Shown here piece after piece: positions 1 to 7,971 of a stretch of 64,000 bases of DNA (positions are counted from its first letter, which is position 1; each line of letters begins with the position of its first letter). Made by a program: the position numbers and the translations under genes. The stretch lies in the NCBI GenBank assembly GCA_017303935.1, contig JAFLBD010000002.1, forward strand, positions 310,001 to 374,000, written 5' to 3'. Below the pieces are notes generated by a model. That model had not been told where the DNA came from, searched no databases, and saw nothing but the letters and a program-made list of their open reading frames with translations. Source of the DNA: Armatimonadota bacterium. GTDB lineage: Bacteria; Armatimonadota; Fimbriimonadia; Fimbriimonadales; Fimbriimonadaceae.

Positions 1-1
1 C

Positions 2-1078
2 ATCTGCTTCTTGCTCGGTATCAGCGGCGCACTCAGCATCGACTTCTTGGTAGTGAGTTGGCTGGCTGCAGCCGTGGGCGCGCACGCGGTGAACCCGTTG
101 AAGCAACGCTCAGACCTACTTCGGGCAATGTCGATCGTCGCCGTGGCGCAAGGCACCATTGCCGCTGGAACCACCGCCATGCAAGTCGCTACCGTTCGAC
201 CGGTGATCGAGTCGATGGGATGGGCCGTGCTGAGCGCGGTGATCGCGACCAGCATTTTTTGGCTGGGCGTGATCGTGGTCGAAAAGATCTTTGGCTTGGT
301 GAGCGACTGGTCGTTGCTGGAACTCTGTTCGCCGGAGCACCCAGTTCTGAAGGAGCTCACGCTCCGCGCTCCAGGAACCTACGCACACTCTGTGATGGTG
401 GGGAACTTGGCCGAAAATGCCGCGCGGGCTATTGGCGCAAACCCGGTCCTGGTTCGAGCGCTGGCGTATTTCCACGACATCGGCAAGCTGGAACGCCCGA
501 GCTATTTTATTGAAAACCAGGTCGGCGAAAACCCTCACGACACCTTGCCGCCGCATGTCAGTGCGCGAATTTTGGCAGCACATGTGAGCGATGGAATTGA
601 GCTGGCCAAAAAGCATCGATTGCCAAAGCAAATCTGGGATGGAATTCACCAGCACCACGGCACGAGCTTGATGACTTACTTTTATGGCCGGGCGATCGAA
701 GATCACGAGCCAACCCCCGAACTTGAATCGTCTTTCCGATATTCAGGACCAAGGCCACAAACACGCGAACTCGCCGTGCTGCACCTCGCAGATAGCGTCG
801 AGGCGGTGAGCCGGTCCATTCCGCGAGGAAGCACTGAAGAACTGGAAATTGCGATCAAGAGAATTATTGAGGAACGACGTGCCGACGGTCAATTGGACGA
901 GTGCGACCTCACTTTTCGCGATCTCCGCACGATCGAAACCTCTTTCCTGCGATCTCTGGGTGCACTTCGACACGAGCGCATTGCCTATCCTGAGGATGTC
1001 TTAACCCATGCGCCCGAAGCACCATCGCATCTTGATCTCGAACAACTCCGGTCGTCGTATCCCAACCAAGAGGATTGA
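2..1078 (+). CDS. PgpH/7TM-HD family HDIG phosphodiesterase, 5'-truncated by window edge
   Basis: The reading frame is open from the first bases, so the N-terminus lies outside the window. What remains is a run of hydrophobic membrane segments (about residues 1-95) followed by a cytoplasmic HD domain. The metal-binding HD doublet is visible as FHDIGK, preceded by the APGTYAHS segment typical of HDIG phosphodiesterases and followed by a QHHGTSLMTYFY stretch. Known PgpH proteins hydrolyse c-di-AMP to pApA at the membrane. Position directly before ybeY and a dgkA-like gene is the classic order for this family, which supports the call. The 3' end overlaps ybeY by 71 nt, so translation is probably coupled. 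c-di-AMP as substrate is inferred from family and context only. Confidence 0.88.
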   Translation: MCFLLGISGALSIDFLVVSWLAAAVGAHAVNPLKQRSDLLRAMSIVAVAQGTIAAGTTAMQVATVRPVIESMGWAVLSAVIATSIFWLGVIVVEKIFGLVSDWSLLELCSPEHPVLKELTLRAPGTYAHSVMVGNLAENAARAIGANPVLVRALAYFHDIGKLERPSYFIENQVGENPHDTLPPHVSARILAAHVSDGIELAKKHRLPKQIWDGIHQHHGTSLMTYFYGRAIEDHEPTPELESSFRYSGPRPQTRELAVLHLADSVEAVSRSIPRGSTEELEIAIKRIIEERRADGQLDECDLTFRDLRTIETSFLRSLGALRHERIAYPEDVLTHAPEAPSHLDLEQLRSSYPNQED

Positions 1079-1484
1079 ACTCGCATTGAAGACTTTACTG
1101 GCGCATGAAAACGCGCGATTCGGGGATGTTTCGGTGTTGGTGACAACAGACGAAGAGATTCGCGGGCTCAACCACAACTGGCGACAACTCGATGAGACCA
1201 CCGACGTGCTCAGCTGGCCTGCACCAGACCTTCCCGGCATGGGGATCGGGGACATCGCGATCTCTTTTCCAATGGCGGAAAAGCAAGCCAAAGCGAGAGG
1301 AGCCGCGGTCGCCGACGAAATCTGCCTGCTAGCGATCCACGGAGGATTACACTTGTTAGGCTACGACGATCTCACCGAGCCTGACCACGCGGAAATGATG
1401 CGCAAGATGGGCACGATTGCGAGATTGGCAGAAATTCCCATGGACCAGGAGTGGGCGAGTCTCCCGCACGGAGGGGATGCCTAA
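1008..1484 (+). CDS. ybeY: YbeY endoribonuclease / rRNA maturation factor
   Basis: The 158-residue protein has the length and signature of YbeY, the zinc-dependent single-strand endoribonuclease involved in 16S rRNA 3'-end maturation and ribosome quality control. The metal motif is HGGLHLLGYDD at residues 111-121. The first two histidines (H111, H115) are kept, but the usual third histidine after GYD is aspartate (D121); H127 nearby is another possible ligand. The N-terminal half has the family's LN..WR..D..TDVLSW block. The gene overlaps the upstream HD phosphodiesterase and ends immediately before the next ATG. The ATG at 1008 gives the expected N-terminus. Confidence 0.93.
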   Translation: MRPKHHRILISNNSGRRIPTKRIELALKTLLAHENARFGDVSVLVTTDEEIRGLNHNWRQLDETTDVLSWPAPDLPGMGIGDIAISFPMAEKQAKARGAAVADEICLLAIHGGLHLLGYDDLTEPDHAEMMRKMGTIARLAEIPMDQEWASLPHGGDA

Positions 1485-2198
1485 ATGCCGTCGGTAAGTG
1501 ACGTTCTCAATCCGTTTCGCGTCGCGATCAGCGGCCTGGTGTACACCTTCAAAACCCAGCGCCACATGCGCGTTCACATGTATGTGACGATCTTTGTGGT
1601 GGTAGGTGCAATGCTGCTTCGCCTTCGAACACGCGAAGTGCTCGTCCTGCTGTTCATGATCAACTTCGTGTTGGTGGCCGAAATGTTCAACAGCGCCATC
1701 GAAGCGACGGTTGACCTAGCGTCGCCGAATTACCATCCGCTGGCAAAGTTCGCCAAGGATATTTCTGCCGGTGCGGTGCTGATCACGACGATCATGGCGG
1801 TGCTGGTTGGAGTTCTGATCGCGGTCGGTGACGATGCCTGGGAGAGAATCCGGGTCGCCTTGACCAGCGAGCAGCCTGGCACTCCTTTGACCTGGAGAAT
1901 TTTCCTCGGAAGTCTTGTTTTGTTTACCATTGTCGTCATCGGGAAGGGTCTCGGAAAGCGAGGCACCGTTCTTCGTGGCGGAATGGTGAGTGGACACGCG
2001 GCGTTTGGTTTCTTTTTTGCCGGCGCAGTGATGTTTATGTCGGATTCGCCAATGATTACAGTTTTGGCGATGGCTCTGGCTGTGATTGTGGCGCAGAGTC
2101 GATGGGAAGCCAAAATCCACTCTTTTGGCGAACTCGTATTGGGTGCGACGGTCGGATTGGTGCTCTCTGTAGTCACCTTCGGTCTGATGCCCAAATAG
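1485..2198 (+). CDS. Diacylglycerol/undecaprenol kinase fused to a PAP2-like phosphatase
   Basis: Residues 1-115 match the small trimeric DgkA-type membrane kinase: a cytoplasmic N-terminal helix, then membrane helices carrying the AEMFNSAIEATVDL signature (E67, N69, E73). In Gram-positive relatives this enzyme phosphorylates undecaprenol. Residues 135-237 form a second membrane unit with a phosphatidic-acid-phosphatase pattern: a basic stretch K154-R164, SGH at 169-171, and SR at 205-206 followed five residues later by H212. The usual final Asp is Glu216. One chain therefore seems to hold a lipid kinase and a lipid phosphatase, both potentially acting on undecaprenyl carriers. It begins directly at the ybeY stop codon. 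The kinase part is well supported; activity of the phosphatase part is inferred. Confidence 0.85.
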   Translation: MPSVSDVLNPFRVAISGLVYTFKTQRHMRVHMYVTIFVVVGAMLLRLRTREVLVLLFMINFVLVAEMFNSAIEATVDLASPNYHPLAKFAKDISAGAVLITTIMAVLVGVLIAVGDDAWERIRVALTSEQPGTPLTWRIFLGSLVLFTIVVIGKGLGKRGTVLRGGMVSGHAAFGFFFAGAVMFMSDSPMITVLAMALAVIVAQSRWEAKIHSFGELVLGATVGLVLSVVTFGLMPK

Positions 2199-2201
2199 AT
2201 T

Positions 2202-3650
2202 ATGAAAACGGAACCTGATCGTAGTTACTCGACCCGAACCTGGCGCACAGCGTTGTGTGCTGGGGTGATGCTGGTGTTACCAGGAATTGCCTTGGCGGCC
2301 GAAACGCAGGAGATGTTGCCGACCACAATCCCCTCCTATGCAGGGATGATTGTCGCGATCGTTTTGGTGGTGACGTTCCTCAATGGACTCTTTGTCGCTG
2401 CCGACACCGCCATCGAACTTCTGCGGAGCTCGCACGTCAAGATCGTCCAGAATGGCCAATCCGAACGTCTTCAGGCGCTGATCGATGGCAAGCCGCAATA
2501 CGTCGCTGCGTGCACATTGGGCTCTCAGACGATGCGAGCTTGGATGATGATTCTCTCCTTTGTGCCGGCTCCATCGCTCGCGCATTGGTACGAGGCGCAG
2601 AACGGTATCACCGCCGAATGGTGGCACGTGCTGGTCGCTGGGATCGTGATCACCCTTCCTGTCGCGGCGGTCAACGTGATTTTCGGAGAATTGGTGCCCA
2701 AGAGCTATGCCGCGCAATACCCTCACCGGGTCGCGCTTCGACTGTACCGAATGGTGCGTACCACTGCGCTGGTATTCGCGGTTCCGGGCCGAGTGTTGAC
2801 GGGCATCGCCAATCTGGTGACGAAACGGTTTGGAGCATCCGCAAGTTTTAGCATCCCGAATCTCGCCGAGGAAGAAATTAAGAGCATGGTCGAAAGCGCC
2901 CAAGAGATGGGTGAGATCGAAGAGCAAGAAAAAGAACTCGTCCACGCCGTTTTTGAATTTGGGGACACGATTGCCCGCGAAGTGATGACTCCTCGCGTCG
3001 ATCTAGACAGCGCGCCCATTACTGCCAGCATTCAAGAGATCATGAAGATCATCGTCGAATCTGGACATTCGCGCATTCCGCTGTACGAGGAAACTGACGA
3101 CGAAATTTTGGGACTAGTCCACGCCAAAGACCTCATGATTGCGGAAATGAAACAGGCCGATCAAGCGCAGGATTTGCGCACCTTCTTGCGTCCTGTGATT
3201 TTCGTTCCTGAGAACAAACCGCTTCACGATCTTCTAAGGGAAATGCAGACCGAGCGCGTTCAGATGGCGATCGTTCAAGACGAGTTTGGCGGCACTGCAG
3301 GCGTAGTGACGATCGAAGACATCGTCGAAGAACTTCTCGGCGATATCGTCGACGAGTACGATACCGACGAAAAGCCGATCAAACCGGCCGGAAATGCCTG
3401 GGATGTTGAGGGCAAGGTAAACCTTTACGACCTCAACAATGAGATAGGGACCCACTTTGAAAGCGAGGAATTCGATACGTTAGGGGGATATGTTTTTGGG
3501 CTATTTGGCCGCCAGCCAAAGCCAGAAGAATCCTACTTCCACGAAGGATACAAATTCACCGTGACTGCAACGGATGCGCGGCGGATCGTCCGTGTTCGTG
3601 TAGAAAAAACGGACGATCTCGCGACTCAGGTTGAAGAGTTGATCAGTTAG
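2202..3650 (+). CDS. CNNM/CorC-type membrane protein with DUF21, CBS pair and CorC domain
   Basis: The 482-residue protein has the hemolysin C/CorC/CNNM layout. A hydrophobic N-terminus (about 15-33) comes first, then a DUF21 membrane region (about 45-200). A regulatory pair of CBS domains follows (about 250-370), beginning after the EEEIKSMVE and VFEFGDTIAREVMTPR blocks, and a C-terminal CorC_HlyC domain (about 390-475) ends in FDTLGGYVFGLFGRQP. Characterised relatives act in magnesium or cobalt efflux and CBS domains usually bind adenylates. It starts 3 nt after the kinase stop and is probably the last gene of the same operon, overlapping the converging next gene by 4 nt. Substrate is not readable from sequence. 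Confidence 0.9.
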   Translation: MKTEPDRSYSTRTWRTALCAGVMLVLPGIALAAETQEMLPTTIPSYAGMIVAIVLVVTFLNGLFVAADTAIELLRSSHVKIVQNGQSERLQALIDGKPQYVAACTLGSQTMRAWMMILSFVPAPSLAHWYEAQNGITAEWWHVLVAGIVITLPVAAVNVIFGELVPKSYAAQYPHRVALRLYRMVRTTALVFAVPGRVLTGIANLVTKRFGASASFSIPNLAEEEIKSMVESAQEMGEIEEQEKELVHAVFEFGDTIAREVMTPRVDLDSAPITASIQEIMKIIVESGHSRIPLYEETDDEILGLVHAKDLMIAEMKQADQAQDLRTFLRPVIFVPENKPLHDLLREMQTERVQMAIVQDEFGGTAGVVTIEDIVEELLGDIVDEYDTDEKPIKPAGNAWDVEGKVNLYDLNNEIGTHFESEEFDTLGGYVFGLFGRQPKPEESYFHEGYKFTVTATDARRIVRVRVEKTDDLATQVEELIS

Positions 3651-4558
3651 TTCCAGGGTCGGCCTGGCAACTTTCTGATCTGCGGGTTGGTGGTGTAGCG
3701 AGGTAGCCGCAACAGCAAGTAAGGCGAGGTGTATCGGCTATTACCGATGCCCTGATCGTAGTCCACGTACCAGCTGATTGAAAGCTTGCCGGAACTATCG
3801 AGTAGAACTCGGTCGATCTCAACTCGCGCGCCGGGCTGATTGGTTTGGCCCGCGTGAAGCGCAATCACAATCTCATCACTCCAACTAATGGATCTCAGGA
3901 GGTTATTGGTGAGTTCTCGGTTAGGTTGAACAGCCTTCCAATATTCAACAAACTCGCTCTCAGTCGTAAGCACGAAACTTCGGCAATCGCGGTAGTTGCT
4001 GTACGATCCCTTGTCAACTTGATTCCATCGGATCGGCTTGGTGTCTGGACCATAGGTATAGCCAGGGCCGATGATCACTGTTCCGCCATCGTAGCCCTCG
4101 CCGACGTTGCATCGAGTGAATTTTGGATTTCCGGCGGTTTTGTTAACGCGCACGACGATGTACGGGCTCGTGATCGCTTGAGTCACAAACTCGCCTCGCA
4201 ATGGAGCGACTTCGCCATATCGCGCTTCAATCACATTGGTGTCGAGGTACTCAGCGCCCAGAAACCGCAGAGAATAGCCTCCAGTTGGTCGTTCGCCAAG
4301 GCAGATCACCCAGAGCTCATCTTTCATCCAGTCGACACCCCGAGGAGCGAGGTTGGCCGGCTCACCGGTAACTTCGGTCCAAGTTCGTTGCCAGTCTGCG
4401 TTTGTCTTGATGCGATAGGTGCGGAACGACTTCAGTTTGCCGTTCGTGCCTTCGCGAAAGACCGAATACTGAATCGGCGGTTTGGTCGGATCGTTGAAAT
4501 GTTGAGCCGATGCCCACATGGCCAACATGGATATCAAAAATAACATAATCACGCGCAT
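3647..4558 (-). CDS. Secreted protein with two tandem PrcB-like domains
   Basis: A signal peptide is evident (residues 1-18, cut after WASA), so the protein is exported. The mature part has two repeats of one fold. Repeat 1 (about 45-155) has a WQRTW start, a DELWVICLGERPTGGYSL strand pair and an ITSPYIVVRV strand. Repeat 2 (about 190-300) repeats this as FVEYWKAV, DEIVIALHAGQT and YTSPYLLLRL. The GGYSL and SPY-vvrv features resemble the C-terminal domain of PrcB, a protease-complex protein. Repeat 2 lacks the GGYS motif. The gene stands alone, converging on the CorC gene with a 4-nt overlap. The domain call is by eye; function is unknown. Confidence 0.6.
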   Translation of the reverse strand: MRVIMLFLISMLAMWASAQHFNDPTKPPIQYSVFREGTNGKLKSFRTYRIKTNADWQRTWTEVTGEPANLAPRGVDWMKDELWVICLGERPTGGYSLRFLGAEYLDTNVIEARYGEVAPLRGEFVTQAITSPYIVVRVNKTAGNPKFTRCNVGEGYDGGTVIIGPGYTYGPDTKPIRWNQVDKGSYSNYRDCRSFVLTTESEFVEYWKAVQPNRELTNNLLRSISWSDEIVIALHAGQTNQPGARVEIDRVLLDSSGKLSISWYVDYDQGIGNSRYTSPYLLLRLPRYTTNPQIRKLPGRPWN

Positions 4559-4616
4559 CGTATTCTGTTAGACGCCAACCGGCGATCTAGGTTACGATTT
4601 CCGTGACGCTGCGCCC

Positions 4617-5843
4617 CTACTCTTCCACAAAATTCATGTCGTGATGGAAGGTTTCTGGCATGATGCTCACCGCCCAGATCGCCGCGGCAAACACAATCGC
4701 ACCAATGAAACTGAGCGTAGCGATATATCCAATTTTGGGTTCGAAAAAGTGGACACAAATCGAAATGGGGATGACGATGCCGCGGACGAAACTCGGTGCG
4801 GTGGTCGCCACCGTACCGCGCAAGTTCGTGCCGAAAATCTCTCCACTGGTGGTCACAAACACTGCCCAATAGCCGGCTCCCAGCCCACCGATGAACATCG
4901 TCCAGTAGAACGCATCACCTGTTTTGCAAAGCGTAAACAAGGCCGCGATCGCCAAGATCATCCATCCGTAAGCAGCGAAGAAAGCCTTGCGACGGCTCTT
5001 GATTTGCTGGCTCAGCGCGCCGAATAGGATGTCGCCAAAGCACAGCCCAAGTGCTCCGATAGCGATGACATCCGGGAGCTTGGCGGGATTCGCGATGCCA
5101 AGAGCTTGCTGCACTTCTGCATTGAAGGTCATCAATGCGCCGGCAAAATACCACACCGGGACTCCGGCCAAGATAATCGCGAGATATCGCCTTCGCCGGT
5201 CTTTGGTTTCGAACAGATGCCTGAAGTCGCCGCGCTTAACATCATCGCGGTCTTTGACGTTCTCGAACATCCCGGACTCCAAAACGCCAACGCGCATCAG
5301 AAGCAGCAAGAGCCCCATGCCACCGCCGATAAAGTAGGCCGTGCGCCAATCAAAAGACTTTGCGACCAACGGTGCAGCCACGGAACCGAATACGCCTACT
5401 GTGGCGACGAAGGTCGTTGCCCATCCGCGTTTTTCTTTGGAAACGAGTTCGCTGACTAGCGCGATGCCTGCACCGAGTTCACCCGCCAATCCGACCCCTG
5501 CCACGAATCGGCACGCGGCGTAAAGGTTCACGTCATGAACAAATCCGTTTGCGATATTCGCCAATGAGTAGGTGAGAATGCTGCTGAACAGCACCGTAAG
5601 TCGGCCCTTGCGGTCGGCCACGATCCCGAATAGAATCGCTCCCACCATAAAGCCTGCCATCTGGAAATTGAGCAGCATTTCGCCAATCGACTTGACTTGG
5701 GTGCCGGTGTACCCCAAGCCTTCGAGGCTACTCTTCCGAAGGGAGCTATACAACCAAATATCGAAGACGTCGACAAAGTAGCCGAGGCTGGCGACGATAA
5801 TCGCGAGGGTGTTGGAGGCCGCACTGCCGCCGATCTTACGCAT
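4617..5843 (-). CDS. Major facilitator superfamily transporter
   Basis: The 408-residue protein has about 12 hydrophobic segments. The cytoplasmic loop between helices 2 and 3 carries the MFS signature GIVADRKGRL (about 73-82). A large loop near residues 185-215 rich in charged residues separates the two six-helix halves. The overall pattern resembles sugar- or organic-acid/proton symporters, but the substrate cannot be read from the sequence. It is followed on the minus strand by no close partner; the upstream neighbour on the same strand is a CPBP-like membrane protein 66 nt away. The ATG gives a short cytoplasmic N-terminus before helix 1, as expected. Confidence 0.88.
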   Translation of the reverse strand: MRKIGGSAASNTLAIIVASLGYFVDVFDIWLYSSLRKSSLEGLGYTGTQVKSIGEMLLNFQMAGFMVGAILFGIVADRKGRLTVLFSSILTYSLANIANGFVHDVNLYAACRFVAGVGLAGELGAGIALVSELVSKEKRGWATTFVATVGVFGSVAAPLVAKSFDWRTAYFIGGGMGLLLLLMRVGVLESGMFENVKDRDDVKRGDFRHLFETKDRRRRYLAIILAGVPVWYFAGALMTFNAEVQQALGIANPAKLPDVIAIGALGLCFGDILFGALSQQIKSRRKAFFAAYGWMILAIAALFTLCKTGDAFYWTMFIGGLGAGYWAVFVTTSGEIFGTNLRGTVATTAPSFVRGIVIPISICVHFFEPKIGYIATLSFIGAIVFAAAIWAVSIMPETFHHDMNFVEE

Positions 5844-5909
5844 AACGCTCAGACGTCACAGCCCCCGAATTGGACGCGATTCGTCGGCAGAGTGCGCGTT
5901 ATCCCGAGA

Positions 5910-6527
5910 CTAGAATTTCCCGGTGACGACCAAAAACGCGATATATCCCACCAAGGCGAGGTTGTGGACGCTGTGATAGTACGAAGATTCTCGTATCCGG
6001 CCGACCTTGTATCGCCAGGTGAAGAATAAGCCCGAAAAGCAGAGAGCGACTGCGGCGGCGATTGGTACGCCAACGATCATGTGCATAAAACCGAACTTTG
6101 TGGAGCGAATCAGAGCGTCCGAAAAGTCCGTGGTGCCGCGGCGAAAAATCTCTTCTTCCCGGCGGGCAAGCCTCGGGATATTGAGCGCAAGCAAAATGAT
6201 AAACGCAGGCCCAAACCACTTGTTTTGAGTGGAGGACACGATCAGATTGGTCCCCGGATTTTCACCATCGGCTGGGGTCGCAACAAGGTTCAGCCAGCTC
6301 CAAGAGAAGATCTTCTCGTTTGCAGCCCAAAGCGCGTAGATGATGCCAAAGACAACAGCCACTTCGGCGGTGACCAGCAAAAACGCCTTGGCCCACTCCA
6401 GAGGTGTCCGCTTGGCAAAAACGGTCAGATGACGCTTGAGCTGCCCCGAACGAAGGTATTGCACAAAGTCGTATGCCAAGTAAGCAGCGAATGCGAACTT
6501 GATCAGCTCAAGAGGAGTGAAATTCAT
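5910..6527 (-). CDS. Small membrane protein, divergent CPBP (Abi/Rce1-like) intramembrane protease candidate
   Basis: The protein has 205 residues and about five hydrophobic segments. Three spaced motifs match the CPBP glutamic-type intramembrane metalloprotease pattern: an EExxxR motif at E124-E125-R129, FxxxH at F145-H149 (FGFMH), and HxxxN at H185-N189 (HSVHN). They lie near membrane helices in the right order. Spacing from motif 1 to 2 is short for the family and the rest of the sequence is divergent, so this is a candidate, not a firm call. Known CPBP proteins cleave prenylated proteins or process and protect against peptides. It could equally be an unrelated membrane protein with chance motifs. 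Confidence 0.45.
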   Translation of the reverse strand: MNFTPLELIKFAFAAYLAYDFVQYLRSGQLKRHLTVFAKRTPLEWAKAFLLVTAEVAVVFGIIYALWAANEKIFSWSWLNLVATPADGENPGTNLIVSSTQNKWFGPAFIILLALNIPRLARREEEIFRRGTTDFSDALIRSTKFGFMHMIVGVPIAAAVALCFSGLFFTWRYKVGRIRESSYYHSVHNLALVGYIAFLVVTGKF

Positions 6528-6556
6528 GCCGAGTTGTGCCTACGATACCTATTTCT

Positions 6557-7822
6557 TTAGGCGGCCTGACTGTCCTCGTTCGATGGATCGGCCCATTCAC
6601 AAGCTTCGTTGAGCAGGTCTTCCATCGTGCGATTTTCGCCGTCCATGTAACTGTAGCCGCAGGTTGCACGGATCACGCCATGTGGTCCTCGCCGAGTTGC
6701 TGTCCAAGGGTTCAATCGGTTCTCAAGTCGAGCTTTGACCACGCTAGCGGTGCCACCCGTCATTGGGAGAATGATCCCGAATCCGTCCTTGCCATAGCAG
6801 CACAGAACGTCGAGTCTGCGGACCAGATCCTTGATGTAGTCGGCAGCATCGCTCAGGAAGTCGCGGACACTTTCGGCGCCGTAATAGTTTTGGAGTCCGT
6901 TCAGGCCTTCAAACTTGATTACGACCACAGCAACGGGAACGTCGTCGGCCGCCGCGCGGTGAATTTCTTCTTCGAGTCGGCCCTTAAAGTACGCCTCGTT
7001 ATACAGGCCGGTGTTCAGGTCCACCACGGCTTCGTCCACATTTTGGCGCTGCTTCTTCAGCATTCGATCGCGTTCTTCTTCATTCGAGAGGATGCGTCGG
7101 AGCTTCGAGAGCGATTGTCGCAAGATGTGGCTGACGTAGTTGCAAGAAATGCCGAGTCGATTTGCGATTTCAGTTTGGCTGAGCGATTCAAAGTGAAACG
7201 CCGTCAAAACTTCTCGCTCTAGATCGCGAAGTTGACCCATCGCGCTCGTCAAGACGAGCCGATCTTCCACGCCCATCGATTCATTGGTGCAAGCGGGCAT
7301 GTTGTCAATTTCGTTTCCGTCTTCTTCGCCTGGGAGCATGGCGTCGAAAGACCCGACCTTTAAAAGGTCTGCAGTGGAATGAACTTCAGCAATGGCAGAT
7401 TCACTGACTCCGAGCTCTTCGGCGATTTCCGTCGGAGTTGGAACTCGTCCGAATTCAGCTTGAAGTTTCAATGTTGCTCGGTTCACTTTGTGCCTCAATT
7501 CCTGCAGCCAGGCAGGATGCCGGATGACCTGCGATTTGTCTCGCAGATAGTGCTTAATTTCTCCCGCAATGAGGTGGGTGGCATAGGTGTTAAACCGCAC
7601 CCCCGCTTCCGGGTCAAACTTTTTCAGTGCGTTCAGAAGGCCGATATAGCCCACTTGAACGAGGTCTTCGAACATCTCAATCCCTGAGAATCTTCGAGCA
7701 ATCCGCTCCACGGTTGGCGCGAATTGAACCAGAATCATGTCCTTTAGGTCCGGTCTTGGGTTCGCGAAGTATCGCTGAACCAGCATTTCCGGGTCCTGGA
7801 GGACCTTTTGCATTTCTCCCAT
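6557..7822 (-). CDS. RNA polymerase sigma factor (SigB/FliA-like) fused to a degenerate GGDEF domain
   Basis: The start is taken at 7822, where a GGGAG box lies 8 nt upstream of ATG; a longer frame to 7888 lacks this. Residues 51-81 are sigma region 2 (FEDLVQVGYIGLLNALKKFD, then FNTYA), about 112-150 region 3, and about 197-245 region 4 with its helix-turn-helix (LSQTEIANRLGIS). Residues 265-415 are GGDEF-like, beginning DLNTGLYN. The active-site loop reads GKDGF instead of GGDEF (344-348) and the metal-binding Asp of the first strand is missing, so diguanylate cyclase activity is unlikely. The c-di-GMP inhibitory site RxxD is kept as R335-D338, exactly five residues before the loop. The protein may be a sigma factor whose activity is set by c-di-GMP. 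It lies downstream of pilC on the same strand. Confidence 0.9.
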   Translation of the reverse strand: MGEMQKVLQDPEMLVQRYFANPRPDLKDMILVQFAPTVERIARRFSGIEMFEDLVQVGYIGLLNALKKFDPEAGVRFNTYATHLIAGEIKHYLRDKSQVIRHPAWLQELRHKVNRATLKLQAEFGRVPTPTEIAEELGVSESAIAEVHSTADLLKVGSFDAMLPGEEDGNEIDNMPACTNESMGVEDRLVLTSAMGQLRDLEREVLTAFHFESLSQTEIANRLGISCNYVSHILRQSLSKLRRILSNEEERDRMLKKQRQNVDEAVVDLNTGLYNEAYFKGRLEEEIHRAAADDVPVAVVVIKFEGLNGLQNYYGAESVRDFLSDAADYIKDLVRRLDVLCCYGKDGFGIILPMTGGTASVVKARLENRLNPWTATRRGPHGVIRATCGYSYMDGENRTMEDLLNEACEWADPSNEDSQAA

Positions 7823-7928
7823 TTTTATCACTCCCTGATGTTTTTGGTTAAGCCCAGAATCCTTTCTGGACTGTTGCCATCCGGTCACATCCTTGCTCCC
7901 GTCCGGCGATTATTAAGTTGTAGCCAAA

Positions 7929-7965
7929 GCGCTTTCCGGGCGGATTTCAAGTCCGCCCAGAGCGC
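7929..7965 (-). terminator. Hairpin between pilC and the sigma-GGDEF gene
   Basis: On the minus strand just after the pilC stop there is an outer GCGCT/AGCGC stem, an inner perfect GGGCGGA/TCCGCCC stem and a 7-nt loop, followed by only a short TTT. It looks like a weak terminator or an mRNA-stabilising hairpin that may separate pilC from the sigma gene. The poor T-tract keeps confidence moderate. Confidence 0.5.
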
Positions 7966-7971
7966 GAATTC

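Noticed and set aside
7823-7888. Longer N-terminus for the sigma-GGDEF protein
   Set aside because: The internal ATG has a clear ribosome-binding site and the extension resembles no sigma factor.
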